A stretch of DNA of 5,796 nucleotides. It comes from Bacillota bacterium. GTDB taxonomy: Bacteria; Bacillota_A; Clostridia; Acetivibrionales; DUMB01. Each line of letters opens with the position of its first letter. Within the stretch, counting starts at the first letter, position 1. The position numbers and the translations under genes were made by a program. The stretch is taken from contig JAMOAC010000438.1 of assembly GCA_023621975.1 (NCBI GenBank), forward strand, positions 1 through 5,796. Reading direction: 5' to 3'. Of this stretch, positions 1 to 5,796 are shown piece by piece. The notes below the pieces were generated by a model, which was not told where the DNA came from, did no database searches, and was given only the letters and a program-made list of their open reading frames with translations.

Positions 1-1
1 C

Positions 2-52
2 GTGATTAAGATTAAAGGAAAGTCATACCGTTTAGCATCGGTTAATTCTTAA
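2..52 (+). CDS. istB: IstB-like ATP-binding transposition helper, C-terminal fragment
   Basis: Only the last 16 codons are in the window, ending VIKIKGKSYRLASVNS and a TAA at 50-52. IstB is the AAA+ helper of the IS21 IstA transposase, and it commonly ends in a pattern like 'hVIkIkGeSYRL' just before the stop. Sixty-one bases separate the stop from the proposed IS end. The gene runs in on the plus strand from the left edge, opposite to the polysaccharide genes. Nothing can be said about its ATPase motifs or whether the full gene is intact. The match is recognisable but short. Confidence 0.65.
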   Translation: MIKIKGKSYRLASVNS

Positions 53-106
53 ACCGCCCAAATCATGCATTTTTAAACCGCCATAAAACGACAATTCAAA
101 ACCGCC
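51..106 (+). repeat. Three AAACCGCC direct repeats at 24-base spacing in the IS end
   Basis: AAACCGCC occurs at 51-58, 75-82 and 99-106, so each copy starts exactly 24 bases after the previous one. The outermost copy lies within the terminal sequence. IS21-family ends are known to carry multiple repeated blocks that act as transposase binding sites, and the regular spacing fits that role. The assignment as binding sites is inference. Confidence 0.7.
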
Positions 107-113
107 CTTGACA

Positions 114-278
114 GGGGTATTGTACGGACTGAAATCCACTGATTATACTGTGGGACAAGAAATCCATTAAAACCAAATAAATGATGTATGAACATCAAGA
201 TTATAGCAATTCCTTTAATACATCCTGTTTCCTGTAATGATAAGTCTGTCTGTCAAAAATTTTCTCCCGCTTATGCAT
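114..278 (-). pseudogene. Acyltransferase-3 family gene, N-terminal remnant cut by the IS element
   Basis: Read on the minus strand from an ATG at 278-276, the first frame gives MHKREKIFDRQTYHYRK then QDVLK, and reaches a TAA at 203-201. From 216 the next frame continues naturally as KGIAIILMFIHHLFGFNGF followed by LVPQYNQWISVRTIP, up to position 114 where the IS begins. Joining the frames at an A run (TTAAAGG, 218-212) with one extra A would give ...VLKGIAII..., so a single-base deletion is the simplest explanation. The basic start, the LKGIAII-type first membrane helix and the HH near its end fit integral-membrane O-acyltransferases (Acyltransferase_3), which acetylate sugars of surface polysaccharides. 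A K-x10-H spacing ending in the second His resembles their R-x10-H motif. A purine-rich GGGAAAAG lies 10 bases before the ATG. Only about 55 of an expected 330-400 codons remain. The gene is broken twice and cannot make a working enzyme. Confidence 0.65.
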
Positions 279-305
279 TATCGTCAATCTTTTCCCAATC
301 TAATG

Positions 306-408
306 TCACACCAATTCCCGACTCTTCTCCAGTGCCACTTCGATCGCCTTGTTCATATCATAATACTTGTCATCCGCCGAAGATTACATTCGGTTCCTGA
401 TCGGCCAG
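306..408 (-). pseudogene. glf: UDP-galactopyranose mutase, C-terminal remnant
   Basis: On the minus strand 408-373 reads LADQEPNVIFGG before a TGA at 372-370. A second frame from 377 reads ADDKYYDMNKAIEVALEK then SRELV and a stop at 308-306. Intact Glf proteins end with a segment close to 'NVIFGGRLaeYkYYDMdqvI..AL', so the two pieces are consecutive parts of that tail with the 'RLA' region missing and the frame shifted. Glf converts UDP-galactopyranose to UDP-galactofuranose using reduced FAD. Only about 35 of the usual 360-390 codons are left, and an in-frame TAG (411-409) precedes LAD. The upstream end runs straight into the wzy stop, which places a large deletion there. It lies 27 bases before the acyltransferase remnant, so the two were probably neighbours in the operon. 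Confidence 0.75.
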
Positions 409-415
409 CTATTTC

Positions 416-1555
416 TTATTCTTCTTCTGAAACATACACTGTTTCTTGCTTTTCCATCTGAATATTTGGAACAACGTCATGATAGATCAACTGTCGGAAT
501 GCCAACATCATCATATTGTAATCAATGTTCATCCAAAGTCGTTCGCTGATTCCGTATGCAAAGAGAAAGAAAACAGCAATAGCCATAGGGATATTATCAT
601 ATTGGTACAGATCCCTTATCAGTAGCATATAAGCAACTGTAACTGCGATAAAAACAAGGATACCTGAGCATATTGCCAAATAGGCATATAAGTTGTCACA
701 TGTCCGGTTTCCAAAAGAAATACTGTGTCCCAGAATAGTGGGGCCAAGAAGTTGATTGTAATAAACAACATTAGTAATTCTGCCTGAAAAAGCCGAATCC
801 AGTGCCTTCATTGTCTGGGAACCCGATTCCATCATATGCGCCGATACTGCGGTCAGCACAGCACATATAACATAGTTCAGCTGCATAAAAATCTGCCATC
901 CCTTTTTCTTGAATGCATTCGGCCACTTGGCATAAAATGCAGTAAAAATAAGCAGCGCGATTGAATAGACTTCTGATGTGCGGCTTCCAGCAATTCGATC
1001 TTCAAAAACAAGAATTGCAATAAGCGCAGCATAAAGCCAGAAATGAAACTTCATGCGTGCAAGATATAAACATTCCAAAATAAGAATGAATACAAGCAGT
1101 CCAAAATGATTAGGATTCTGGAATCCCATGCTGTGGCGCATGATCGTCCCAAATGCCGATGTTGTATCAGGGGCAATTCCCGCTCGCCACAAGAAATACA
1201 TCAAAACAATGGTCAACAACCGCAGAAAGACATCGTATTTTATGCATTTATTAAAATCAATATTCTTTGACACCGCAATCATAAGGATCAGCTTAAAATA
1301 GCCATAGTCCTCGACCCGGTATCCAATAAAGAGTGACCACAAAATAAAAATAAAGAAAATGATTCCTTCTTTTGCATAGTAATCATGAAGCCGTGTAAAA
1401 AATAGAATCAGCAAAATTGCGATTCCAAAGTAAGTAATATTCTTCAGATAGCCGCCGATTCCTGCAATATGCCCAAACATAGCAAATGCATAAAACGTCG
1501 TATATGCAAGCAAAAAAAAGAATGTAGTCAGCTTGTTGCGGTCAACCAATAACAT
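416..1555 (-). CDS. wzy: Wzy-type polysaccharide polymerase (O-antigen/EPS polymerase-like membrane protein)
   Basis: This is a 379-residue, very hydrophobic protein with about 10-12 predicted membrane helices, among them residues 10-28, 38-55, 63-79, 108-123, 150-167, 170-184, 221-241, 289-314 and 322-336. A longer polar stretch at about 242-288 fits the large external loop usual in Wzy proteins. RHSMGFQNPNHFG (140-152), SRTSE (191-195), SGRITNV (257-263) and GNRTCDNLYAYL (282-293) resemble motifs of Wzy-like polymerases from Gram-positive polysaccharide loci. Its proposed role is to join lipid-linked repeat units on the outer face of the membrane. Position beside the flippase strengthens the call, since these proteins share little sequence identity. 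It ends in a hydrophilic tail rich in Glu, right at the edge of the glf deletion. The alternative of an O-antigen ligase is less likely in this setting. The start is the first in-frame ATG, but its ribosome site is unusually far away. Confidence 0.8.
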   Translation of the reverse strand: MLLVDRNKLTTFFFLLAYTTFYAFAMFGHIAGIGGYLKNITYFGIAILLILFFTRLHDYYAKEGIIFFIFILWSLFIGYRVEDYGYFKLILMIAVSKNIDFNKCIKYDVFLRLLTIVLMYFLWRAGIAPDTTSAFGTIMRHSMGFQNPNHFGLLVFILILECLYLARMKFHFWLYAALIAILVFEDRIAGSRTSEVYSIALLIFTAFYAKWPNAFKKKGWQIFMQLNYVICAVLTAVSAHMMESGSQTMKALDSAFSGRITNVVYYNQLLGPTILGHSISFGNRTCDNLYAYLAICSGILVFIAVTVAYMLLIRDLYQYDNIPMAIAVFFLFAYGISERLWMNIDYNMMMLAFRQLIYHDVVPNIQMEKQETVYVSEEE

Positions 1556-1569
1556 AATAAAACAAACAT

Positions 1570-1574
1570 CTCCT
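1570..1574 (-). promoter_or_regulatory. Ribosome binding site for wzy with long spacer
   Basis: AGGAG lies at 1574-1570 in the 28-base gap after the flippase stop, 14 bases before the wzy ATG (1555-1553); 5-9 bases is usual. No in-frame ATG, GTG or TTG lies between them. An out-of-frame ATG directly abuts the AGGAG (1569-1567) and opens only 13 codons, too close to be used. Inefficient wzy translation is possible but is inference. Confidence 0.55.
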
Positions 1575-1583
1575 GTTCAATAT

Positions 1584-3011
1584 TTAGGCCTTCTGTTTTT
1601 CTGTACTCTGTCCTTTTCCAAGAAAATCGTTCCAAATGAACTTCCTGTTCAAAACAGCAAAGACAGCAATTGCCACTACCATTTTGACCGCGAAGCTGAT
1701 AACCGTTTCATGGAAGAGACGCGAAATAATCATGCATGCAGCAAACATTACTGCCGATTTCCATAAGCTATTTAAGAAAAGCCGAACATATACACCAATT
1801 TCCAGTTCTTTTCTTGACTTAATCGTCTGCCACAGCATTACGCTGACCTCAGCAAGCACTGTTCCTATGCAAGCACCATATGCGCCATACCCTGGAATAA
1901 AAATGATATTGAAGATCAGGTTAATCACTGCGCCAAATATTGTCGATTCTACATAGACCCGATCTCTCCTTGTAGGAATCAAAAACTGAGTCCGCACAAC
2001 ATTTGCCCAAGCGGTAAATGGCAGGTAGATGGCCAGAAATCTCATTATTCCGGCACTCTTTGTAAACTCCGGCCCAAACACTGTCAACGATATTTCATCA
2101 GCAAACGCCCAGATACCAAAAGTCATTGTGGTTGCCATCACCATAGCCAGCTTCATAGATGCCCTGAGAATCGGCTTATATTCGGATTTCTTGTTATTTA
2201 AAACATACGACATACGGGGAAGCATGACTGTTCCCAGCGCTGTAATAACAGAAATCGGAATACTAATGATTTTCTGTGCATTTTCAAAATTTCCAAGCTC
2301 AACTGTTGACGACAGTCCTCCGATCATTATCTTATCCATAATGGCATAGATTCCATACGCCAAGACCGGAATAAAAAGAACGAGAACCTGTTTAAAATGG
2401 CTAAAGATCTCACTCCATTTGACCCGTACAATGTGAACGTACCGATGTAAAATAAAGATAAGATAAAGCTGGCTGATCAGTGTTGCACTCCCCATGATGG
2501 CCGTGTAGACCCACAGATCATTTCTGTTCCTAACGCAAAGGAATATAAACACTAACGAAATCACCTTAATCAGGACATTTCTTGATATCGTCAGCTTAAA
2601 TTTCTCCAAGCCAAAATAAAACCAATTCACATCAAAGCATGTCGAAATAAGGAAAATAAACTGAATTGCCGCGATCTCCCGGTATCTCCTGCAAATAAAG
2701 ATCACATAGAATATATAAACCGCAAGCGTAACTGTGCTCGTCACCAATTGCAAACCATACATACTGGAAAATTTTCGGTTCATCTGAGTCTGGTCATCCC
2801 GGATTCTGGCGATTTCCCGATTTCCGTAGTTGTTCATACCAAGCATTGCAGCTAGCATAAAGAGGTTGGCAATCGAATATGTGTAGGAATAAATTCCTAT
2901 ATTGTTAACGCCCAGCACTCTCGAAATATAGGGCGTTGTAATCAAAGGAAAGATGTATATCAAAAGCTGATATACAACATTCATTATAAAGTTCTTATTC
3001 TCACTCTTCAT
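1584..3011 (-). CDS. wzx: Wzx-type polysaccharide flippase
   Basis: This is a 475-residue integral membrane protein of the polysaccharide biosynthesis/MOP (MATE-like) exporter superfamily, normal in length with about 12-14 hydrophobic helices. The start (MKSENKNFIMNVVYQLL) followed by FPLITTPYISRVLG (21-34) and NNYGNREIARIRDD (60-73) is characteristic of repeat-unit flippases in Gram-positive capsule/EPS loci. The PTRRD-containing loop and the C-terminal helices also fit. It would move undecaprenyl-pyrophosphate-linked repeat units from the cytoplasmic to the outer leaflet, for the Wzy-like protein encoded next. Its ATG lies inside the end of the pyruvyl transferase gene (11-base overlap). 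The sequence before it has only a weak GGA, so translation is probably coupled to the upstream gene. No frame damage is seen. Confidence 0.92.
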   Translation of the reverse strand: MKSENKNFIMNVVYQLLIYIFPLITTPYISRVLGVNNIGIYSYTYSIANLFMLAAMLGMNNYGNREIARIRDDQTQMNRKFSSMYGLQLVTSTVTLAVYIFYVIFICRRYREIAAIQFIFLISTCFDVNWFYFGLEKFKLTISRNVLIKVISLVFIFLCVRNRNDLWVYTAIMGSATLISQLYLIFILHRYVHIVRVKWSEIFSHFKQVLVLFIPVLAYGIYAIMDKIMIGGLSSTVELGNFENAQKIISIPISVITALGTVMLPRMSYVLNNKKSEYKPILRASMKLAMVMATTMTFGIWAFADEISLTVFGPEFTKSAGIMRFLAIYLPFTAWANVVRTQFLIPTRRDRVYVESTIFGAVINLIFNIIFIPGYGAYGACIGTVLAEVSVMLWQTIKSRKELEIGVYVRLFLNSLWKSAVMFAACMIISRLFHETVISFAVKMVVAIAVFAVLNRKFIWNDFLGKGQSTEKQKA

Positions 3012-4137
3012 TCGTCGTGTCCAGACTGTCCTTTAAATATTGAATTGCCTTATTTCGTAGAATGGGAAGTTCCTCCTCGTAATAGGAGTAATCCACCATT
3101 TTCATATAGTTAAAATACTCTCTATATTCAATCGGAATTAACCGTTCTTCTATCCCTAACTCCTTAATTAAAGTTTTTACTCTATCATCATCACCAAACA
3201 TTCCACCATTCTTGATCACCCACACCGGCTTTCTAAAAATAGTAGGGAAAACAGTTCCATGGAACGATGTTGTCATGATCAAAGTTGCATTCTTAATAAG
3301 TGTCAGGTACGATCGAGGGTTCTCGATTTCCGGAAGTTTGAAGCCGGTTCTTTGTATTCCCTTCACATAAAATGTTTTTGTATTAAATGCAATCACCGGA
3401 AGATGATACTTATTCGATACGCACTGCACCAAATGGACAATATCTTTCTGGTAAGACGGCGAATAGAAAAAAATATACTTATCCGGTAAGTTCAAATTTT
3501 GATCAGCAATCTGTTCATATGCGTCGGCATCTAAAAGTAATGTCGGATCAAGTAATACAGGAACATCTTTTTCGACCAAATCCTGAAGCCACTTTTTTCC
3601 ATTTTCCTCACGAATAGAGAGCGCATCAAAATCAGAAAGATATGTCTTGTACTTTTCCGGATCATCAGCATATTTCATGACATTCTTTGCACCGAAAGAT
3701 GGAGCATAAGCAATTTTACGTGCATTCCTCACCCATGGTAAATAGTATGCGTCATCACCATCTTCAATTGTAATATTCCAAACCTGATCGCTCCCCGTGA
3801 CTACCGCAAAGTATCTGGTGTCCGTCAACTCTTCCATTCGTGAATAAGATTCTGGAGAAAGATGAAATTCGGCGTTCTTGAATTCTTCGAAACTCTCAAA
3901 ATTTTTTCTTATTCTATCCTTGTATGGAAAGAGAATGATATTCTTGAGAATATTTTTTACAGAATTATTGGGCTGTGTCACACTGTATAGTTGCTTCTGA
4001 CCAGCATTTGAGAAATCGATGATTTCCGCTTCATAACCTAATCGCTCAATTACCCTTTGCAAAGCAAACGCCTGCAACATTGAACCGCAATTATATGAAT
4101 GATGAAATGTAATAATTCCTACACGCTTATCTGTCAT
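3001..4137 (-). CDS. Polysaccharide pyruvyl transferase family protein
   Basis: This 378-residue soluble protein carries the marks of the polysaccharide pyruvyl transferase family (CsaB/WcaK-like). Near the N-terminus is FHHSYNCGSMLQAFAL (11-26), followed by GSDQVWN (115-121), YAPSFG (144-149), SIREENG (174-180) and LLDPTLLL (195-202). Near the C-terminus is TTSFHGTVF (289-297), whose SFHG histidine (293) is strongly conserved in the family. Members transfer pyruvate from phosphoenolpyruvate to a sugar as a ketal, adding negative charge to the polymer. The fold is a two-domain GT-B-like one, and the length is typical. No signal peptide or membrane segment is seen, so it should act in the cytoplasm on the lipid-linked unit. 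It starts 23 bases after the glycosyltransferase stop and overlaps the flippase start. The acceptor sugar cannot be told from sequence. Some members of this family have no proven pyruvyl transferase activity. Confidence 0.9.
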   Translation of the reverse strand: MTDKRVGIITFHHSYNCGSMLQAFALQRVIERLGYEAEIIDFSNAGQKQLYSVTQPNNSVKNILKNIILFPYKDRIRKNFESFEEFKNAEFHLSPESYSRMEELTDTRYFAVVTGSDQVWNITIEDGDDAYYLPWVRNARKIAYAPSFGAKNVMKYADDPEKYKTYLSDFDALSIREENGKKWLQDLVEKDVPVLLDPTLLLDADAYEQIADQNLNLPDKYIFFYSPSYQKDIVHLVQCVSNKYHLPVIAFNTKTFYVKGIQRTGFKLPEIENPRSYLTLIKNATLIMTTSFHGTVFPTIFRKPVWVIKNGGMFGDDDRVKTLIKELGIEERLIPIEYREYFNYMKMVDYSYYEEELPILRNKAIQYLKDSLDTTNEE

Positions 4138-4146
4138 AACTAATTA

Positions 4147-4152
4147 CCTTCC
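4147..4152 (-). promoter_or_regulatory. Ribosome binding site for the pyruvyl transferase
   Basis: GGAAGG lies at 4152-4147, 9 bases before the ATG at 4137-4135, in the short gap after the glycosyltransferase stop. It supports the chosen start. Confidence 0.65.
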
Positions 4153-4160
4153 CGTTTTCT

Positions 4161-5180
4161 TTACATTTCTATAAAATAATATTCATTCTTTCCTGACCGG
4201 AATCTGTTTCGAATATTTCTGACTGAATTCAAGCAATCTGTAAAAATCAAAGCCTGACTATCTTTCCGTTGCTCTATTAACTTGTAACTGATCTGCACAA
4301 CCTTCTCAGGATGAACTGTCGTTGGAAAGCGCAGAAAATACTGATTCATGGACTTTGAATGCATTTTTTTCATTTCCTGCGTTTTCTCTTTCCTATTTCT
4401 GATTCTGCTTATGAGGAACAGATACAGATAGACACTGTAGGAGAACGAAAAGTTGATAGCATAGTCTATTTCGTTCTTTGCGAACTGTCCAGATTCTGAC
4501 ATCAGCTTCTCTTCCCACTGCAAAAACAAAAGATTTGACTTTTGAAACCTCGGATTAAATGTCTTTGTCGAAGAACTATTGTGAATCCTGTACTTATATA
4601 AGGATCGCGTTACAAATTCGAAACTTCTACACTTAATGACAGCCTCAAGGTTAAATAAGGCATCTTCCCCATTGATCAGATTACTATCAAATGCAATACG
4701 ATTGATGTTCAAAAAGTTTCTATTAAAAATTTTTGAACATGGCGACGCCATGGTCGTCAGGGCATTCTCTTTTCTGATCCCAAAGATGCCGTCTACAATA
4801 GCTTTTATATTTTTGTCTTTTTTATCAAGCTTGCCAGAAAAATAAACAATATCAAAACTCCTGCCGATATTGGAAAAGACTGCTTCTTGCCACCCTTGCA
4901 GTAGTACATCATCCGCGTCAACAAACATTACATATTGCCCTGTTGACTCAGCTATACCTCTGTTTCTTGTATACGACGCACCATGATTATCGTGGTGGAG
5001 AACCCGTATATTCGCCCGCTCATATCTCCTGCACTTTTCAAGAGACGAATCTTTCGAACCATCATCCAAAAGGAGGACTTCTGTTTCAGCATTAAGTTCT
5101 GAAATAATTGAGTTCAGACAATCATCAATATATTGCTCAGCATTATAAACAGGAATGATAATAGATAGCTTGTACATCAT
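4161..5180 (-). CDS. Family 2 glycosyltransferase (GT-A fold)
   Basis: This is a complete 339-residue glycosyltransferase that would add one sugar from a nucleotide-sugar donor to the lipid-linked repeat unit on the cytoplasmic side. The N-terminal GT2 domain covers about residues 4-110: SIIIPVYNAE (6-15), LLLDDGSKDSS (36-46), NHGASYTRNRGI (65-76) and VDADD (87-91). The last contains the D-x-D that binds the metal and donor phosphate. Further on, SPCSKIFNR (146-154) and GEDALFN (171-177) are the usual second-half motifs, with the ED pair likely including the catalytic base, followed by YRIHNSSST. The C-terminal third has a moderately hydrophobic stretch (about 243-258) and then a basic region, suggesting membrane contact. 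Donor and acceptor cannot be predicted. The start overlaps the previous stop as TAATG. A second ATG three bases later sits 7 bases from the GAAAGG ribosome site and could be the true start. Confidence 0.9.
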   Translation of the reverse strand: MMYKLSIIIPVYNAEQYIDDCLNSIISELNAETEVLLLDDGSKDSSLEKCRRYERANIRVLHHDNHGASYTRNRGIAESTGQYVMFVDADDVLLQGWQEAVFSNIGRSFDIVYFSGKLDKKDKNIKAIVDGIFGIRKENALTTMASPCSKIFNRNFLNINRIAFDSNLINGEDALFNLEAVIKCRSFEFVTRSLYKYRIHNSSSTKTFNPRFQKSNLLFLQWEEKLMSESGQFAKNEIDYAINFSFSYSVYLYLFLISRIRNRKEKTQEMKKMHSKSMNQYFLRFPTTVHPEKVVQISYKLIEQRKDSQALIFTDCLNSVRNIRNRFRSGKNEYYFIEM

Positions 5181-5796
5181 TATACCTTTCTTCTGTGATA
5201 AGCCATAACAGGCGCCGCAAAATACATGGACAAGAAGAATTTGATTTTCTCCTTGCCAGAGAAGTTCTTCATTTGCGGCGACATGCGCTTTAACTCTCTG
5301 TTAACTTTTCGTTCCAGTTCCGGATGCTCTTTTTTTAACAGATGTGCCCGGTATCTGGCCTCCGTTAATGTCATCAGATATGCATTCGCAGCTGTGTTAT
5401 ATGATGGAGTATCTTTCAATTCTTCCATAATTACCCTGTATGTTTTCAGCACACTAAACCATTTCAGATTCTTCAGGTTATAAGTTGCGCTGTTGCTCAC
5501 TTGACGATAAAAATATTGTTTTCCCGAGTAAAAAACCGCTGTATCACAATACTTCATATACTCGACATTAAAGAGAAGATCTTCGCAAATCGCTGCCTTC
5601 TCATTCATTCGCAGCGAGTGCTGCTTAATGAGGTTAGCGAGGTAGATTTTCCCCCAAAAAAAGCCTTCATATTTCCCCCATAGCTGCGCTGTTGCCTGAT
5701 CACCCTTGAATACTTCTGTTACTCCCTTGGAGAAGTCTGTCGGGTTGTAATCTTTTTCTTTTACAACTCCTGTGGCCGCCATCTCCGCATGATATT
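5180..5796 (-). CDS. Family 2 glycosyltransferase, C-terminal part (runs off the right edge)
   Basis: The reading frame is open from the right edge to a TAA at 5182-5180. The first Met (5782) is internal: in-frame codons YHAE precede it without a stop, and the whole donor-binding half expected before it is missing. What is visible is the second half of a GT2 enzyme: FFWGKIY (5642-5662, equivalent to the W-x-K-[IL]-[YF] segment), CEDLLFN (5567-5587, the ED pair of the acceptor/catalytic site) and YRQVSNSAT (5483-5509). A basic helical C-terminus ends in YHRRKV, typical of EpsJ/WcaA-like enzymes. It is the most upstream gene of the operon seen here and overlaps the next glycosyltransferase at TAATG. 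It would add another sugar to the same repeat unit; the sugar is unknown. Truncation is by the window, not by mutation. Confidence 0.85.
   Translation of the reverse strand, partial: YHAEMAATGVVKEKDYNPTDFSKGVTEVFKGDQATAQLWGKYEGFFWGKIYLANLIKQHSLRMNEKAAICEDLLFNVEYMKYCDTAVFYSGKQYFYRQVSNSATYNLKNLKWFSVLKTYRVIMEELKDTPSYNTAANAYLMTLTEARYRAHLLKKEHPELERKVNRELKRMSPQMKNFSGKEKIKFFLSMYFAAPVMAYHRRKV
5185..5190 (-). promoter_or_regulatory. Ribosome binding site deciding between two adjacent ATG codons
   Basis: GAAAGG at 5190-5185, inside the last codons of the upstream glycosyltransferase, precedes tandem ATG codons at 5180-5178 and 5177-5175. The spacers are 4 and 7 bases, which favours the second ATG. The overlap with the stop codon suggests coupled translation. 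Confidence 0.55.

Larger units (their letters stand above)
1..113 (+). mobile_element. IS21-family insertion sequence, right end (partial)
   Basis: The segment holds the 3' tip of istB, a 61-base non-coding tail with three spaced AAACCGCC repeats, and a terminus reading ...CCGCCCTTGACA. Read inward on the other strand, this begins TGTCAAGGGCGG. A TG...CA terminus, repeated blocks inside the ends and istB as the last gene are known traits of the IS21 family. The boundary at 113 is supported independently: the acyltransferase remnant on the minus strand stays in a plausible frame up to position 114. The left end, istA and most of istB lie outside the window, so the target-site duplication cannot be seen. 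The family call rests on a short stretch of protein plus end structure. Confidence 0.75.

Noticed and set aside
51..106. Possible small CRISPR-like array
   Set aside because: There are only three copies of an 8-base identical core with 16-base intervals, no cas genes, and the repeats sit exactly in an IS21-type end.
142..170. Minus-strand TATAAT (147-142) as a -10 box
   Set aside because: No acceptable -35 lies at the right distance (TTAATG only), and the bases code for QYNQ in the acyltransferase remnant.
200..256. Minus-strand TTGACA (256-251) and TATAAT (205-200) as a promoter
   Set aside because: The spacer is 45 bases, far beyond the usual 16-18, and both lie inside the acyltransferase remnant coding sequence.
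280..415. Rho-independent terminator after wzy
   Set aside because: No GC-rich stem followed by a T run was found on the minus strand. The operon originally continued into glf.
188..461. Plus-strand open frames of 60-75 codons across the left region
   Set aside because: They run antisense to the glf and acyltransferase remnants and the wzy end, lack convincing ribosome sites, and encode no recognisable protein. The minus-strand reading explains the sequence better.
1636..2349. Plus-strand open frames of about 106 codons inside the flippase gene
   Set aside because: They are shadows of a strongly recognisable minus-strand membrane protein.
5180..5782. A complete 200-residue gene starting at the ATG at 5782
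   Set aside because: The frame stays open to the window edge and the protein begins in the middle of a GT2 domain, so the true start lies outside.

Overview
The window looks like the promoter-distal end of a Wzx/Wzy-dependent capsule or exopolysaccharide locus from a low-GC Gram-positive bacterium. It is most likely Bacillota, and probably a gut Clostridia/Lachnospiraceae-type organism. This placement is an inference from AT-rich base composition, GGAGG-type ribosome binding sites, tightly packed genes and the style of the proteins; no marker gene is present to confirm it.

All intact genes are on the minus strand, so transcription runs from high to low coordinates. In that order they are: (1) the 3' part of a family 2 glycosyltransferase running off the right edge (5180-5796); (2) a complete family 2 glycosyltransferase (4161-5180); (3) a polysaccharide pyruvyl transferase (3001-4137); (4) a Wzx-type flippase (1584-3011); (5) a Wzy-type polymerase (416-1555). 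Spacing is operon-like: a TAATG stop/start overlap, a 23-nt gap, an 11-nt overlap and a 28-nt gap. No promoter or terminator is visible between the genes. Together they would add sugars to a lipid-linked repeat unit, decorate it with a pyruvate ketal, flip it across the membrane and polymerise it.

The left 415 bases look intergenic, but reading the minus strand in all frames shows two broken genes of the same operon. Positions 306-408 hold the last ~35 codons of a UDP-galactopyranose mutase (glf), frameshifted and missing about nine tenths of the gene. Positions 114-278 hold the first ~55 codons of an acyltransferase-3 family gene. It carries a one-base frameshift and is cut at position 114 by an IS21-family element.

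Positions 1-113 are the right end of that element on the plus strand: the last 16 codons of istB, then three AAACCGCC repeats spaced exactly 24 bases apart, ending in ...TTGACA at position 113. The locus therefore appears to have lost a galactofuranose-precursor enzyme and an acyltransferase by deletion, frameshift and IS insertion, while the core assembly genes remain open. I see no sign of a wholly new biological system; the decayed operon tail and the IS boundary are the most informative parts.
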